Source: Pseudomonas sp. A34-9 (GTDB taxonomy: Bacteria; Pseudomonadota; Gammaproteobacteria; Pseudomonadales; Pseudomonadaceae). From it: a stretch of DNA of 64,000 nt. The stretch covers positions 6,021,001 to 6,085,000 of the forward strand of contig NZ_CP119967.1 of NCBI RefSeq assembly GCF_029543085.1, read 5' to 3'. Numbering within the stretch: position 1 is the stretch's first letter; every line of letters starts with the position of its first letter. The notes under the pieces are model-generated. The model did no database searches. It saw nothing but the letters and a program-made list of their open reading frames with translations, and had not been told where the DNA came from. The translations under genes and the position numbers were made by a program. Shown piece by piece: positions 1 to 8,215 of this stretch.

Positions 1-38
1 AACCGGCCGCTGAAAACCTGCAGCTGACCAGTAAATAA
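1..38 (+). CDS. possible 3' end of an upstream gene, perhaps the carnitine-binding protein CaiX
   Basis: One frame stays open from the window edge to a TAA at 36-38 and would end in the residues AENLQLTSK. In P. aeruginosa the gene immediately before cdhC is caiX, the periplasmic carnitine-binding protein, so this could be its last codons. Only a dozen codons are visible, and other frames also end nearby, so the identification rests on gene order alone. Confidence 0.3.
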   Translation, partial: PAAENLQLTSK

Positions 39-50
39 CCCTCTTATTTA

Positions 51-91
51 AAGGCCCCTCACCCTGGCCCTCTCCCATAGGGAGAGGGGCC
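51..91. repeat. single end of the CCCTCACCC...GGGAGAGGGG MITE-like repeat
   Basis: A short inverted repeat (CCCTCTCCC / GGGAGAGGG) matches one end of the longer elements at 2191-2352, 11310-11505, 29377-29584 and 51723-51880. Only one end is present here, between the upstream stop and cdhC. Confidence 0.6.
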
Positions 92-158
92 TTACCGAAG
101 CTTCGCAGCCGCGAAAAGGGCTGCGGACAGACCCATCACGCCTGAAGGAAACCGCACC

Positions 159-1046
159 ATGAACCACGACGTCATCATCACCTGCGCACTCACCGGTGCT
201 GGCGACACGACCGCCAAGAGCCCGCACGTGCCGGTCACCCCGAAACAAATCGCTGCAGCTGCGGTGGAAGCAGCCAAGGCCGGCGCCACCGTGGTGCACT
301 GCCATGTGCGCGACCCGCAGACCGGCAAGTTCAGCCGTGACGTGGCGCTGTACCGCGAAGTGATGGAGCGCATCCGTGAGGCGGACGTAGACATCATCGT
401 CAACCTCACCGCCGGCATGGGCGGCGACCTGGAAATCGGCGCCGGCGAAAACCCGATGGAGTTCGGCCCGAACACCGATCTGGTTGGCCCGCTGACCCGT
501 CTCGCCCACGTCGAAGCACTGCTGCCGGAAATCTGCACTCTCGATTGCGGCACCCTGAACTTCGGCGATGGCGACACTATTTACGTCTCCACTCCGGCGC
601 AACTGCGGGCCGGCGCCAAGCGCATCACCGAGCTGGGCGTGAAGGCCGAGCTGGAAATTTTCGACACCGGTCACCTGTGGTTCGCCAAGCAGATGATCAA
701 GGAAGGTTTGCTCGATAACCCGTTGTTCCAGCTGTGCCTGGGCATCCCGTGGGGCGCACCGGCGGACACCACGACCATGAAGGCCATGGTCGATAACTTG
801 CCGGCGGATGCGGTGTGGGCCGGGTTCGGGATTGGCCGGATGCAGATGCCGATGGCCGCGCAAGCGGTGCTGCTGGGCGGCAACGTGCGGGTCGGGCTGG
901 AAGACAATCTATGGCTGGACAAGGGCGTGCTGGCGACCAACGGCCAACTGGTCGAACGCGCCACCGAGATCCTCAGCCGCCTCGGTGCCCGCGTGCTGAC
1001 CCCGGCGGAAGGCCGCAAGAAAATGGGCCTGACCCAGCGCGGCTAA
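159..1046 (+). CDS. cdhC: 3-dehydrocarnitine cleavage enzyme (BKACE family) CdhC
   Basis: This 295-residue protein belongs to the beta-keto acid cleavage enzyme family (DUF849), a Zn-dependent TIM barrel that condenses a beta-keto acid with acetyl-CoA. Here the expected reaction is 3-dehydrocarnitine plus acetyl-CoA giving betainyl-CoA plus acetoacetate. The metal-binding segment HCHVRDP lies near residues 47-53, as in characterised BKACE enzymes. The start ATG is preceded by GAAGGAA at 143-149. The function is assigned from context: carnitine dehydrogenase and the hotdog thioesterase follow, in the same order as P. aeruginosa PA5387-PA5385. The length is normal for the family and the reading frame is intact. 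Confidence 0.9.
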   Translation: MNHDVIITCALTGAGDTTAKSPHVPVTPKQIAAAAVEAAKAGATVVHCHVRDPQTGKFSRDVALYREVMERIREADVDIIVNLTAGMGGDLEIGAGENPMEFGPNTDLVGPLTRLAHVEALLPEICTLDCGTLNFGDGDTIYVSTPAQLRAGAKRITELGVKAELEIFDTGHLWFAKQMIKEGLLDNPLFQLCLGIPWGAPADTTTMKAMVDNLPADAVWAGFGIGRMQMPMAAQAVLLGGNVRVGLEDNLWLDKGVLATNGQLVERATEILSRLGARVLTPAEGRKKMGLTQRG

Positions 1047-1090
1047 CCCTCAGCTCAAAAAACGGGGCTCTGACTGCCCGCCAATTTCAC

Positions 1091-1179
1091 CTGTAGGAGC
1101 TGCCGAAGGCTGCGATCTTTTGACTTTGACTTTTAGAAGCAAGATCAAAGGATCGCAGCCTTCGGCAGCTCCTACAGGG
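1091..1179. repeat. REP pair, type A (GAGCTGCCGAAGGCTGCGATC)
   Basis: Two inverted copies of the 'GAGCTGCCGAAGGCTGCGATC' REP face each other around an AT-rich centre. The pair fills the cdhC-cdhA gap and could form a long hairpin in the polycistronic mRNA. Confidence 0.9.
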
Positions 1180-1204
1180 ATCACCCAATCTTCAGGAAAT
1201 CACC

Positions 1205-2170
1205 ATGAGCTTTATCACCGAAATCAAAACCTTCGCCGCGCTGGGCAGCGGTGTCATCGGCAGCGGCTGGGTGGCCCGCGCCCTCGCCCATGGCCTCGAC
1301 GTGGTGGCCTGGGATCCGGCCCCCGGCGCCGAAGCAGCACTGCGCAAGCGCGTGGCCAATGCCTGGGGCGCGCTGGAGAAAAACGGCCTGGCGCCGGGCG
1401 CGTCGCAAGAGCGTCTGCGCTTTGTCGCGACCATCGAAGAGTGTGTGCGCGATGCCGACTTCATTCAGGAAAGCGCCCCGGAACGTCTGGAGCTGAAACT
1501 CGATCTGCACAGCAAAATCAGCGCTGCGGCCAAGCCCAATGCGCTGATCGGTTCGAGCACTTCCGGTCTGCTGCCAAGCGAGTTTTACGAGAGTTCAACG
1601 CACCCGGAGCGTTGCGTGGTTGGCCACCCGTTCAACCCGGTTTATCTGCTGCCATTGGTCGAAGTCGTCGGTGGCAGGAACACCGCACCGGAAGCCGTGC
1701 AGGCGGCCATGAAAGTTTATGAGTCCCTCGGCATGCGCCCGTTGCACGTACGCAAGGAAGTGCCCGGCTTCATCGCCGACCGCTTGCTCGAAGCGTTGTG
1801 GCGTGAGGCGCTGCATCTGGTGAATGACGGCGTGGCGACCACGGGCGAGATCGACGATGCGATTCGGTTTGGCGCAGGTTTGCGCTGGTCGTTCATGGGC
1901 ACGTTCCTGACCTACACGTTGGCCGGTGGTGACGCGGGCATGCGCCACTTCATGTCGCAATTCGGCCCGGCGTTGCAGTTGCCGTGGACGTATCTGCCAG
2001 CCCCGGAGCTGACCGACAAGTTGATTGATGACGTGGTCGATGGCACCAGCGATCAGCTCGGCCGGCACAGCATATCGGCGCTGGAACGCTATCGTGATGA
2101 TTGTCTGCTGGCGGTGCTGGAGGCGGTGAAGAGCACCAAGGAGAAGCATGGGATGGCGTTCAGCGAGTAA
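1205..2170 (+). CDS. cdhA: L-carnitine dehydrogenase CdhA
   Basis: This 321-residue NAD-dependent oxidoreductase of the 3-hydroxyacyl-CoA dehydrogenase family should oxidise L-carnitine to 3-dehydrocarnitine. An N-terminal Rossmann motif (GSGVIGSGW, about residues 14-22) is followed by an acidic residue at the end of the second strand (VVAWDP), which favours NAD. The [16 protein letters not shown] segment holds the usual catalytic His region. In some bacteria cdhA is fused to the thioesterase domain found here as the separate gene at 2397. The order cdhC-cdhA-cdhB on one strand supports a single operon, interrupted only by a REP pair and a MITE-like repeat. Confidence 0.92.
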   Translation: MSFITEIKTFAALGSGVIGSGWVARALAHGLDVVAWDPAPGAEAALRKRVANAWGALEKNGLAPGASQERLRFVATIEECVRDADFIQESAPERLELKLDLHSKISAAAKPNALIGSSTSGLLPSEFYESSTHPERCVVGHPFNPVYLLPLVEVVGGRNTAPEAVQAAMKVYESLGMRPLHVRKEVPGFIADRLLEALWREALHLVNDGVATTGEIDDAIRFGAGLRWSFMGTFLTYTLAGGDAGMRHFMSQFGPALQLPWTYLPAPELTDKLIDDVVDGTSDQLGRHSISALERYRDDCLLAVLEAVKSTKEKHGMAFSE

Positions 2171-2190
2171 TCGGTTCGCTACAAACCGCT

Positions 2191-2352
2191 GCCCTCACCC
2201 TAGCCCTCTCCCGGAGGGAGAGGGGACTGACCGCAGTGTTCATGCGAGCTGCACCGACCTGCACCACCGAGCCGAACTCCAGTTTTGAAAGGCCCCCGAT
2301 CGGCTCCCTTTCCCCCTCGCCCCCCCTGGGGGAGAGGGCTGGGGTGAGGGGG
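2191..2352. repeat. MITE-like element with CCCTCACCC/GGGTGAGGG ends
   Basis: About 160 bp begin with CCCTCACCCTAGCCCTCTCCC and end with GGGAGAGGGCTGGGGTGAGG, so the ends are near-perfect inverted repeats, each containing a smaller hairpin. Related elements lie at 11310, 29377 and 51723. It sits between cdhA and cdhB and has no coding potential. Confidence 0.75.
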
Positions 2353-2396
2353 TTGCTCTTGATCCTGACCACCCGCCACCTGCCGGAATCCAAACC

Positions 2397-2873
2397 ATGC
2401 CGCACCTCACCACTTACCAAACCAGAATCATCCCCGACTGGGTGGACTACAACGGTCACCTGCGCGACGCCTTTTACCTGCTGATTTTCAGCTACGCCAC
2501 CGACGCCCTGATGGATCGCCTCGGCATGGACAGCAACAACCGCGAAGCCAGCGGCCATTCGCTGTTCACCCTCGAACTGCACCTCAACTATCTGCACGAA
2601 GTGAAGCTCGACACTGAGGTCGAAGTGCGTACACAAATCATCGGCCACGACAGCAAGCGCCTGCACCTCTATCACAGCCTGCACAAGGTCGGTGACGAGC
2701 AGGAACTGGCCGGCAATGAACAAATGCTGCTGCACGTCGACCTCGCCGGCCCGCGCTCGGCACCGTTCAGCCCCGATACCTTGAGCCGCCTGCAAAGTAT
2801 CGTCGCCGAACAGAAAGACCTGCCCGCCCCCGCTTACATCGGCCGCGTCATCGCGCTGCCACCTGCAAGGTAA
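2397..2873 (+). CDS. cdhB: betainyl-CoA thioesterase CdhB (hotdog fold)
   Basis: This 158-residue single-domain protein of the 4HBT/hotdog thioesterase family has the typical N-terminal signature WVDYNGHLRDAFYLLIFS around residues 15-32, including the Asp-Tyr-Asn-Gly-His segment. In carnitine degradation it should hydrolyse betainyl-CoA, made by CdhC, to glycine betaine and CoA. The assignment relies on context: it follows cdhC and cdhA, and P. aeruginosa has the same gene as PA5385. The protein is cytoplasmic, without a signal peptide. A dioxygenase gene follows after 24 bp, so the two are probably cotranscribed. Confidence 0.85.
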   Translation: MPHLTTYQTRIIPDWVDYNGHLRDAFYLLIFSYATDALMDRLGMDSNNREASGHSLFTLELHLNYLHEVKLDTEVEVRTQIIGHDSKRLHLYHSLHKVGDEQELAGNEQMLLHVDLAGPRSAPFSPDTLSRLQSIVAEQKDLPAPAYIGRVIALPPAR

Positions 2874-2897
2874 ATCCATCAATCGCAAGGAGCCGCC

Positions 2898-4061
2898 ATG
2901 AACACCGCTGCCGCTGTTGCCGATTTCCGTACTTATCCGTTGATCAGCGCGCTGAGCGACGTGCAGAGTCTGGCGGATCGCGTTGCAATTGAATGGGCCG
3001 ACGGGCGCGTCAGCCCGTTTCACCACGTCTGGCTGCGGGACAACTGCCCGTGTCAGCACTGCGTCTATAGCGTCACCCGTGAGCAGGTTTTCGAGATCGT
3101 CGATGCGGCTGAAGATCTGAAATCCACAGCCGCACACATCGATACCGACGGCTGCCTGCGCATCGACTGGCAGGACGGCCATCGCAGCCGCTTCGATCCG
3201 GGCTGGTTGCGCGCTCACGCCTACGACGATGAATCCCGCGCCGAACGCTTGGCCGCCAAGCCCAAACCTTATCTGTGGCGCAGCGATCTGCAATTGCCGG
3301 TGTTCGAATACACGGCGCTGATGAACGACAACGCCGCCCTGCTGCAATGGCTGCTCGCCCTCCGCGACACCGGCCTGACGCAGGTGCGCGGTGTGCCCAC
3401 CGAACCCGGTTCGCTGAAACTCGTCGCGCAGCGCATTTCATTCATCCGCGAAAGCAACTTCGGCGTGCTGTTCAACGTGCAGTCCAAGGCCGATGCCGAC
3501 AGCAATGCTTACACCGCTTTCAACCTGCCGCTGCACACGGATCTGCCGACTCGTGAGCTGCAACCGGGCCTGCAATTTCTGCATTGCCTGGTGAATGACG
3601 CCGAGGGTGGCGAGAGCATTTTTGTCGATGGCTTTGCGATTGCCGATGCGTTGCGCAGTGAAGACCCGGCATCGTTTCAGGCCCTGTGTGAAATCCCCGT
3701 GGAGTTTCGCAACAAGGATCGGCATAGCGATTATCGCTGTCTGGCGCCGATCATCGCTTTGGATGCCCTGGGTCGCGTGGCGGAAATACGCATGGCGAAC
3801 TTTTTGCGCGGGGCGTTTGATACGTCGGTGGAACAGATGCCGCTGTTGTATCGGGCTTATCGGCGGTTTATTGCGATGACTCGCGAGCCACGGTTTCGGC
3901 TGATGCAGCGGCTCAATCCCGGTGAACTGTGGTGCTTCGATAACCGCCGCACGTTGCATGCGCGCAATGCCATTGATCCGGCCACGGGGGCGCGGCATTT
4001 CCAGGGCTGTTATGTCGACCGGGATGAGTTGTTGTCGCGGATTCTGGTATTGCAACGTTAA
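2898..4061 (+). CDS. gamma-butyrobetaine dioxygenase
   Basis: This 387-residue Fe(II)/2-oxoglutarate dioxygenase of the BBOX1/TauD family should hydroxylate gamma-butyrobetaine to L-carnitine, the substrate of the preceding genes. The N-terminal DUF971-like zinc module is visible in WLRDNCPCQHC (Cys50, Cys52 and Cys55). The iron triad is His213-x-Asp215 (in HTDLPTRE) and His354 (in LHARNA). An AAGGAG ribosome-binding site precedes the ATG. Clustering with cdhCAB extends the pathway one step upstream, from butyrobetaine to glycine betaine. The closest alternative in this fold is trimethyllysine dioxygenase, which fits the neighbourhood less well. Confidence 0.88.
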   Translation: MNTAAAVADFRTYPLISALSDVQSLADRVAIEWADGRVSPFHHVWLRDNCPCQHCVYSVTREQVFEIVDAAEDLKSTAAHIDTDGCLRIDWQDGHRSRFDPGWLRAHAYDDESRAERLAAKPKPYLWRSDLQLPVFEYTALMNDNAALLQWLLALRDTGLTQVRGVPTEPGSLKLVAQRISFIRESNFGVLFNVQSKADADSNAYTAFNLPLHTDLPTRELQPGLQFLHCLVNDAEGGESIFVDGFAIADALRSEDPASFQALCEIPVEFRNKDRHSDYRCLAPIIALDALGRVAEIRMANFLRGAFDTSVEQMPLLYRAYRRFIAMTREPRFRLMQRLNPGELWCFDNRRTLHARNAIDPATGARHFQGCYVDRDELLSRILVLQR

Positions 4062-4065
4062 ACCG

Positions 4066-4145
4066 TAAAAAGATCGCAGCCTTCGGCAGCTCCTACAGGG
4101 AAATGCATTCCAATGCAGGAGCTGCCGAAGGCTGCGATCTTTTGC
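4066..4145. repeat. REP pair, type A
   Basis: Head-to-head copies of the GATCGCAGCC...AGCTCC REP lie just after the dioxygenase stop. They form a perfect long inverted repeat around a short centre. Confidence 0.9.
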
Positions 4146-4157
4146 TTTTCAGCAGGC

Positions 4158-4197
4158 AAAAAAAAGCCCCGATACCAGCCGTGACAGGATCGGGGCT
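4158..4197 (-). terminator. intrinsic terminator-like hairpin acting on the minus strand
   Basis: AGCCCCGAT (4165-4173) pairs with ATCGGGGCT (4189-4197), and an A-run at 4158-4165 on the plus strand becomes a U-run for minus-strand transcripts. The nearest minus-strand gene is gbdR, ending at 4777, so this would end gbdR read-through about 580 bp downstream. No U-tract is present for plus-strand transcription. Confidence 0.65.
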
Positions 4198-4407
4198 CAA
4201 GCTACTGTTGAGGAGCTGCGATTCGCGGGTGACCAAACCTTCGTGAAGCGAGCTGAGGCCAGTGTGCCCACTGCCCTTTATCGTGAGTTAGCCGAAAACG
4301 ACCTGTTCATAGCCGTCGCGGCCACTGCGACAAATCGCCCTTGCCGTCACTCCCCATGCCTACCAGAATCGAGCCACGACCTCCGTTACCGAAGAAGGAT
4401 GCGCGTC

Positions 4408-4671
4408 ATGATGTATGCCGATTTGATCGATCAGGAAGATTTGTTGGGCCAGCTCAAGGCGTTGGGGTTTCAAGTGCCGAGCGGCTCCACAGCGGAGCAG
4501 GCCTGCGAGTGTGCAGTGCGCGGCCTGGATAATGTGCGTGCGTTTGAACTGCGCAAGATGGTCAAGGACATGTACACCAGCGGCGCCAGCATTCAGCCCG
4601 CGGTGCGGCAGGCGATCGACAAGCAATTGTTGCCGGCATTGGCGCAATACCAGCAAACCCATAGCGCCTGA
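4408..4671 (+). CDS. small conserved hypothetical protein
   Basis: This is a soluble protein of about 87 residues with no recognised domain, rich in helix-forming segments (DQEDLLGQLKALGF and RAFELRKMVKDMY). The frame is open further upstream, but GAAGAAGG at 4391-4398 sits about nine bases before the ATG at 4408, which makes that start the best choice; ATG at 4399 or 4411 is also possible. A P. aeruginosa hypothetical (PA5381) occupies a similar place beside gbdR, but I cannot verify homology. The function is unknown. Confidence 0.65.
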   Translation: MMYADLIDQEDLLGQLKALGFQVPSGSTAEQACECAVRGLDNVRAFELRKMVKDMYTSGASIQPAVRQAIDKQLLPALAQYQQTHSA

Positions 4672-4679
4672 AAAATCCA

Positions 4680-4762
4680 TTCGCGAGCAGGCTCGCTCCC
4701 ACATTTGATCGAGTTTTCATGGAAGAACTCGGTTAAATGTGGGAGCGAGCCTGCTCGCGAAG
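4680..4762. repeat. REP pair, type B (GGGAGCGAGCCTGCTCGCGA)
   Basis: Two inverted copies of the GTGGGAGCGAGCCTGCTCGCGAA unit lie between the small hypothetical gene and gbdR. Each unit is itself an imperfect palindrome centred on GAGCCTGCTC. Confidence 0.9.
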
Positions 4763-4776
4763 AACGATGACGCGGT

Positions 4777-5880
4777 CTACAGCCTCACGCTGGCAAACGT
4801 CGACTCGTTACGCGCCTGACTCAACGCCGACATCGGCCCCGACAGCGGCGACATCACGATCGCCTGCGGCAGCGGCAGCATCGCCACTTGCTGGGTGGTG
4901 TTGGAACCCACGCGCTCGTCACGCGGCGGAATGCCGAAGTATTCGCGGTAGCACTTGGAGAAGTGCGGCGTCGAGACGAACCCACACACCGACGCCACTT
5001 CGATGATCGACATCGGCGTCTGCTTCAGCAACTGCCGAGCGCGGATCAAACGCAGCTTCAAGTAGTAACGCGACGGCGAGCAGTGCAGGTATTTCTGGAA
5101 CAGCCGCTCCAGTTGTCGACGCGACACGGCGACGTACACCGCCAGTTCATCGAGGTCGATCGGCTCTTCCAGGTTGGCTTCCATCAGCGCTACGATTTCC
5201 TGCAGTTTCGGCTGGTTGGTGCCGAGCATGTGCTTGAGTGGCACGCGCTGGTGATCCTGTTCGTTACGGATGCGTTCGTAGACGAACATCTCCGAGATCG
5301 CGGCGGACAGTTCACGACCGTGATCGCGGCTGATCAGGTGCAGCATCATGTCCAGCGGCGCGGTGCCGCCGGAGCTGGTGAAACGGTTACGGTCGAGGGT
5401 GAACAAACGAGTGCTCATGGCCACGCGCGGGAAAGCTTCCTGCATCGCCGCGAGACATTCCCAGTGCACGCTGCAATCGAAACCATCCAGCAGGCCAGCG
5501 CAGGCCAACGCCCAACTGCCGGTGCACACGGCGCCGAGGCGCTTGGATTGACGCGCCTGGCTTTGCAACCACGAGACGTGTTCACGGGTGACCGTGCGTT
5601 GGATACCGATACCGCCGCAGACGATCACGGTGTCCAGTGGCGGGGCTTTGTGCATGGAAGCGTCGGGAGTGATTTGCAGACCGTCACTGGCCCACACCTG
5701 GCCGCCATCGACGGTGAGGGTGCTCCAGCGATACAGCTCGCGACCGGACAATTGGTTGGCCATGCGCAGAGGTTCTACTGCGGAGGCCAGAGAAATCAGC
5801 GTGAAATTGTCCAGCAGCAGAAAGCCGATGGATTGAGGCGCACGGTTCTGGGGTTGGGCCCCGGAGTTGAACGACGTCAT
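4777..5880 (-). CDS. gbdR: AraC-family regulator of glycine betaine catabolism GbdR
   Basis: This 367-residue regulator has an N-terminal DJ-1/PfpI (GATase1-like) sensor domain, about residues 17-190, with the elbow motif AVCTGSWALA (Cys119). A C-terminal AraC/XylS double helix-turn-helix occupies about 225-330 (DELAVYVAVSRRQLERLFQKYL and the second helix pair GFVSTPHFSKCYREYFG). In P. aeruginosa GbdR responds to glycine betaine and dimethylglycine and activates genes for betaine breakdown and choline uptake, including cbcXWV and sdaB, which lie next to it here. GAGGAG precedes the ATG. CdhR is a close paralogue, but the position beside sdaB-cbcXWV matches gbdR. Confidence 0.92.
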   Translation of the reverse strand: MTSFNSGAQPQNRAPQSIGFLLLDNFTLISLASAVEPLRMANQLSGRELYRWSTLTVDGGQVWASDGLQITPDASMHKAPPLDTVIVCGGIGIQRTVTREHVSWLQSQARQSKRLGAVCTGSWALACAGLLDGFDCSVHWECLAAMQEAFPRVAMSTRLFTLDRNRFTSSGGTAPLDMMLHLISRDHGRELSAAISEMFVYERIRNEQDHQRVPLKHMLGTNQPKLQEIVALMEANLEEPIDLDELAVYVAVSRRQLERLFQKYLHCSPSRYYLKLRLIRARQLLKQTPMSIIEVASVCGFVSTPHFSKCYREYFGIPPRDERVGSNTTQQVAMLPLPQAIVMSPLSGPMSALSQARNESTFASVRL

Positions 5881-6022
5881 CGCGGTATCTCCTCACACAA
5901 AGCGGGTGATGGCCTCAGGCGGAGGCTCTTGTTATTGCCAGCGTTCTCGCGTGGGAGACGGGCTTTGTTATGACAGAGCAATTGCCATGCCTAAAATTGG
6001 ATGGCCGTTCAATAACTCCTGA

Positions 6023-6051
6023 AAACGACGTCGCGACGTGTCTATACGAGC
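6023..6051 (+). promoter_or_regulatory. candidate operator shared with the cbcX promoter
   Basis: AAACGACGTC (6023-6032), 11 bases, then ATACGAGC (6044-6051) recurs with identical spacing at 8007-8035, in front of cbcX, as AAACGACGTC-N11-ATACGACC. It lies about 143 bp upstream of the gbdR start, in the opposite orientation to gbdR transcription. The regulator is unknown; GbdR itself is the obvious candidate. Confidence 0.45.
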
Positions 6052-6314
6052 CGTCCGACAAAAGGTATTTCGAAGTGCCATTAGCGACGGCGAGCGCGCT
6101 GTCCCAAGGTGTGTGAGCAAATCGGTAGCACTTGTGGGAACTGGCCTGCGCGCAGTTTGTGGGGAGTGTCACCGCAAGCACGGGTGACGGACGGTCGGGG
6201 CGCTAATCGCGCTCAGTGCGTGGGAAGGGTTCTTGTCTGAGAGCGACGCGCTAAAAGGTGGCGTGTTTGAGTTCGGGTGTTCCGTTAGCGAGCAGTTTTG
6301 ACTGGTCTGGCCCC

Positions 6315-6380
6315 TTCGCGAGCAGGCTCGCTCCCACATTTGGAATGCATGCTCCTGTGGGAGCGAGCCTGCTCGCGAAG
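6315..6380. repeat. REP pair, type B
   Basis: Facing copies of TTCGCGAGCAGGCTCGCTCC are separated by a short spacer, immediately after the sdaB stop codon and so in its 3' untranslated region. Confidence 0.9.
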
Positions 6381-6402
6381 AACTCACCTCGGTGTCACTG
6401 AT

Positions 6403-7779
6403 TCAGCACTCAACAGCACTGACCGCCAAGCCACCGCGCGAGGTCTCTTTATATTTGTCATGCATATCCGCGCCGGTATCACGCATGGTGCGGATCACCC
6501 GATCCAGCGAAATAAAATGCTGACCATCGCCACGCAGTGCCATTTGCGCCGCGTTGATCGCCTTCACCGCCGCGATCGCATTGCGCTCGATGCACGGCAC
6601 TTGCACCAGGCCACCGACCGGATCGCAGGTCAGCCCAAGGTTATGTTCCAGGCCAATCTCCGCCGCGTTGCACAATTGCTCCGGCGTAGCGCCCAGAATC
6701 TCCGCCAGCCCCGCCGCCGCCATCGCACACGCCGAACCGACTTCGCCCTGACAGCCAACCTCGGCACCGGAGATCGAAGCATTCTTCTTGCACAGAATCC
6801 CCACCGCCGCAGCGCCAAGGAAGTAATCGACCACGTTGGCGTCGGTCACCGCTTCACTGAACTTCATAAAGTAGTGCAACACCGCCGGGATGATCCCCGC
6901 TGCACCATTGGTCGGCGCCGTGACCATGCGCCCGCCCGCCGCGTTTTCTTCATTCACCGCCAGGGCGAACAGGTTGACCCACTCCATCGCACTCAACGTC
7001 GAGCCGATCACATTGGGCTTGTTCAACTCCTGCAGACTGCGATGCAACTTCGCCGCACGCCGACGTACATTCAATCCACCGGGCAGGATGCCTTCGTGTT
7101 TCAGCCCCTGCTCGACGCAATCCTGCATCGCCCGCCACAGCTTCATCAGCCCGGCGCGAATCTCTTCTTCACTGCGCCAGACCTTTTCATTGGCCATCAT
7201 CAGTTCAGCGACGCGCAAATTGTTCTTCTTGCACAACTCCAGCAGCTCGACCGCGCTGGAAAAGTCGTAAGGCAATTCAGTGCGATCCAGATCGACGACA
7301 CCGCTGGAGGCCTGTGCCTGATCCACCACGAAACCGCCGCCGACCGAATAGTAGGTGTCGCGATGCAGTTCGCCGTGATCGCCCTCAGCAACAATCGTCA
7401 TCGCATTGGGGTGGAACGGCAGGTTTTCATCGATCAGGCGCATATCCCGCGCCCAGACAAACGGCACCGACAAACGACCGTCCAATAGCAGTGTGTGAGT
7501 TTCGCGCAGCGCCTGAATGCGCGGGCCGATCTGCGACGGGTCGATTGCGTCCGGCCACTCGCTCATCAGCCCCATGATCACTGCGTTGTCGCTGCCGTGA
7601 CCGATGCCGGTAGCAGACAGCGAACCGAACAGCTGCACTTCGATCCGCCGCACCTGTTCCAGTTGATGCTTGCCCCTTAACGACTCGACGAACAACGCCG
7701 CCGCGCGCATGGGCCCGACGGTGTGGGAACTGGAAGGGCCGATGCCGATTTTGAACAGGTCGAAAACGCTGATAGCCAT
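6403..7779 (-). CDS. sdaB: L-serine ammonia-lyase (serine dehydratase)
   Basis: This 458-residue iron-sulfur L-serine dehydratase of the single-chain type converts L-serine to pyruvate and ammonia. The N-terminal beta domain begins with FKIGIGPSSSHTVGPMRAA. The alpha domain carries the conserved Cys-containing segments (ILCKKNASISGAEVGCQGEVGSAC as a region, then LTCDPVGG and VPCIER) expected to bind the oxygen-labile [4Fe-4S] cluster. An AGGAGC ribosome-binding site precedes the ATG. In P. aeruginosa the neighbouring sdaB belongs to the GbdR regulon, because betaine is demethylated to glycine and converted to serine; here it sits between gbdR and the choline transporter, which fits that role. 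Confidence 0.93.
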   Translation of the reverse strand: MAISVFDLFKIGIGPSSSHTVGPMRAAALFVESLRGKHQLEQVRRIEVQLFGSLSATGIGHGSDNAVIMGLMSEWPDAIDPSQIGPRIQALRETHTLLLDGRLSVPFVWARDMRLIDENLPFHPNAMTIVAEGDHGELHRDTYYSVGGGFVVDQAQASSGVVDLDRTELPYDFSSAVELLELCKKNNLRVAELMMANEKVWRSEEEIRAGLMKLWRAMQDCVEQGLKHEGILPGGLNVRRRAAKLHRSLQELNKPNVIGSTLSAMEWVNLFALAVNEENAAGGRMVTAPTNGAAGIIPAVLHYFMKFSEAVTDANVVDYFLGAAAVGILCKKNASISGAEVGCQGEVGSACAMAAAGLAEILGATPEQLCNAAEIGLEHNLGLTCDPVGGLVQVPCIERNAIAAVKAINAAQMALRGDGQHFISLDRVIRTMRDTGADMHDKYKETSRGGLAVSAVEC

Positions 7780-8215
7780 TGCTGCAGAGCTCCTGAGGAT
7801 GCCGGTCCGGGGCGTGAAGCGCCCGCTGGCGGAGCTGCTACGCTCAAGCTGCGATCCGCCGGAATGCCCGCATCATCAGGCTTTTGTCGGGGCGCACGGC
7901 GTCTGACACCGACGCACTCATGTCCACCAGCGCCGCGCCGTTTTCTTCCCGGTTTTTCGCCGTTTTTATGCGGCTCAGAGGGTCATTCGGGGCAGAAAAA
8001 AGCTGTAAACGACGTCACTGACACTAGATACGACCATCCCTGTACTGGATACGACCCCCCCTGTAGGCGTCAGATTTTCACTGGTACATGATCGTTATGA
8101 CTCGATTGCAAGGCGCCGTGGTAGAGCTGTCTCCAGAACGCCATCCAACCGCAACCTATAAGTGCGGTGGTCCACAGTCGGAACACTGCCAAAAAAAACA
8201 CCAAGGAGTCCATCC
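7780..8215. other. divergent sdaB/cbcX promoter region (436 bp)
   Basis: The gap separates divergently transcribed sdaB and cbcX, so both promoters should lie here. The only strong sequence structure is the motif block at 8007-8065. No coding region is apparent, and cbcX has a good AAGGAG at 8203-8208. Confidence 0.6.
8007..8065 (+). promoter_or_regulatory. candidate activator-binding repeats in front of cbcX
   Basis: AAACGACGTC-N11-ATACGACC (8007-8035) is the motif also found near gbdR. Overlapping it, ACTAGATACGACCATCCCTG at 8023 is repeated as ACTGGATACGACCCCCCCTG at 8044, a direct repeat with a 21-bp period. AraC-family activators typically bind two direct half-sites about two helical turns apart, so GbdR is the likely ligand. 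It lies about 150-210 bp upstream of cbcX. Confidence 0.5.

Larger units (their letters stand above)
5881..6402. other. gbdR-sdaB intergenic region (520 bp)
   Basis: This gap must contain the gbdR promoter. Visible elements are a perfect 12-bp palindrome ACGTCGCGACGT at 6028-6039 inside the bipartite motif at 6023-6051, and a type-B REP pair at 6315-6380. No convincing reading frame was found. Confidence 0.6.
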
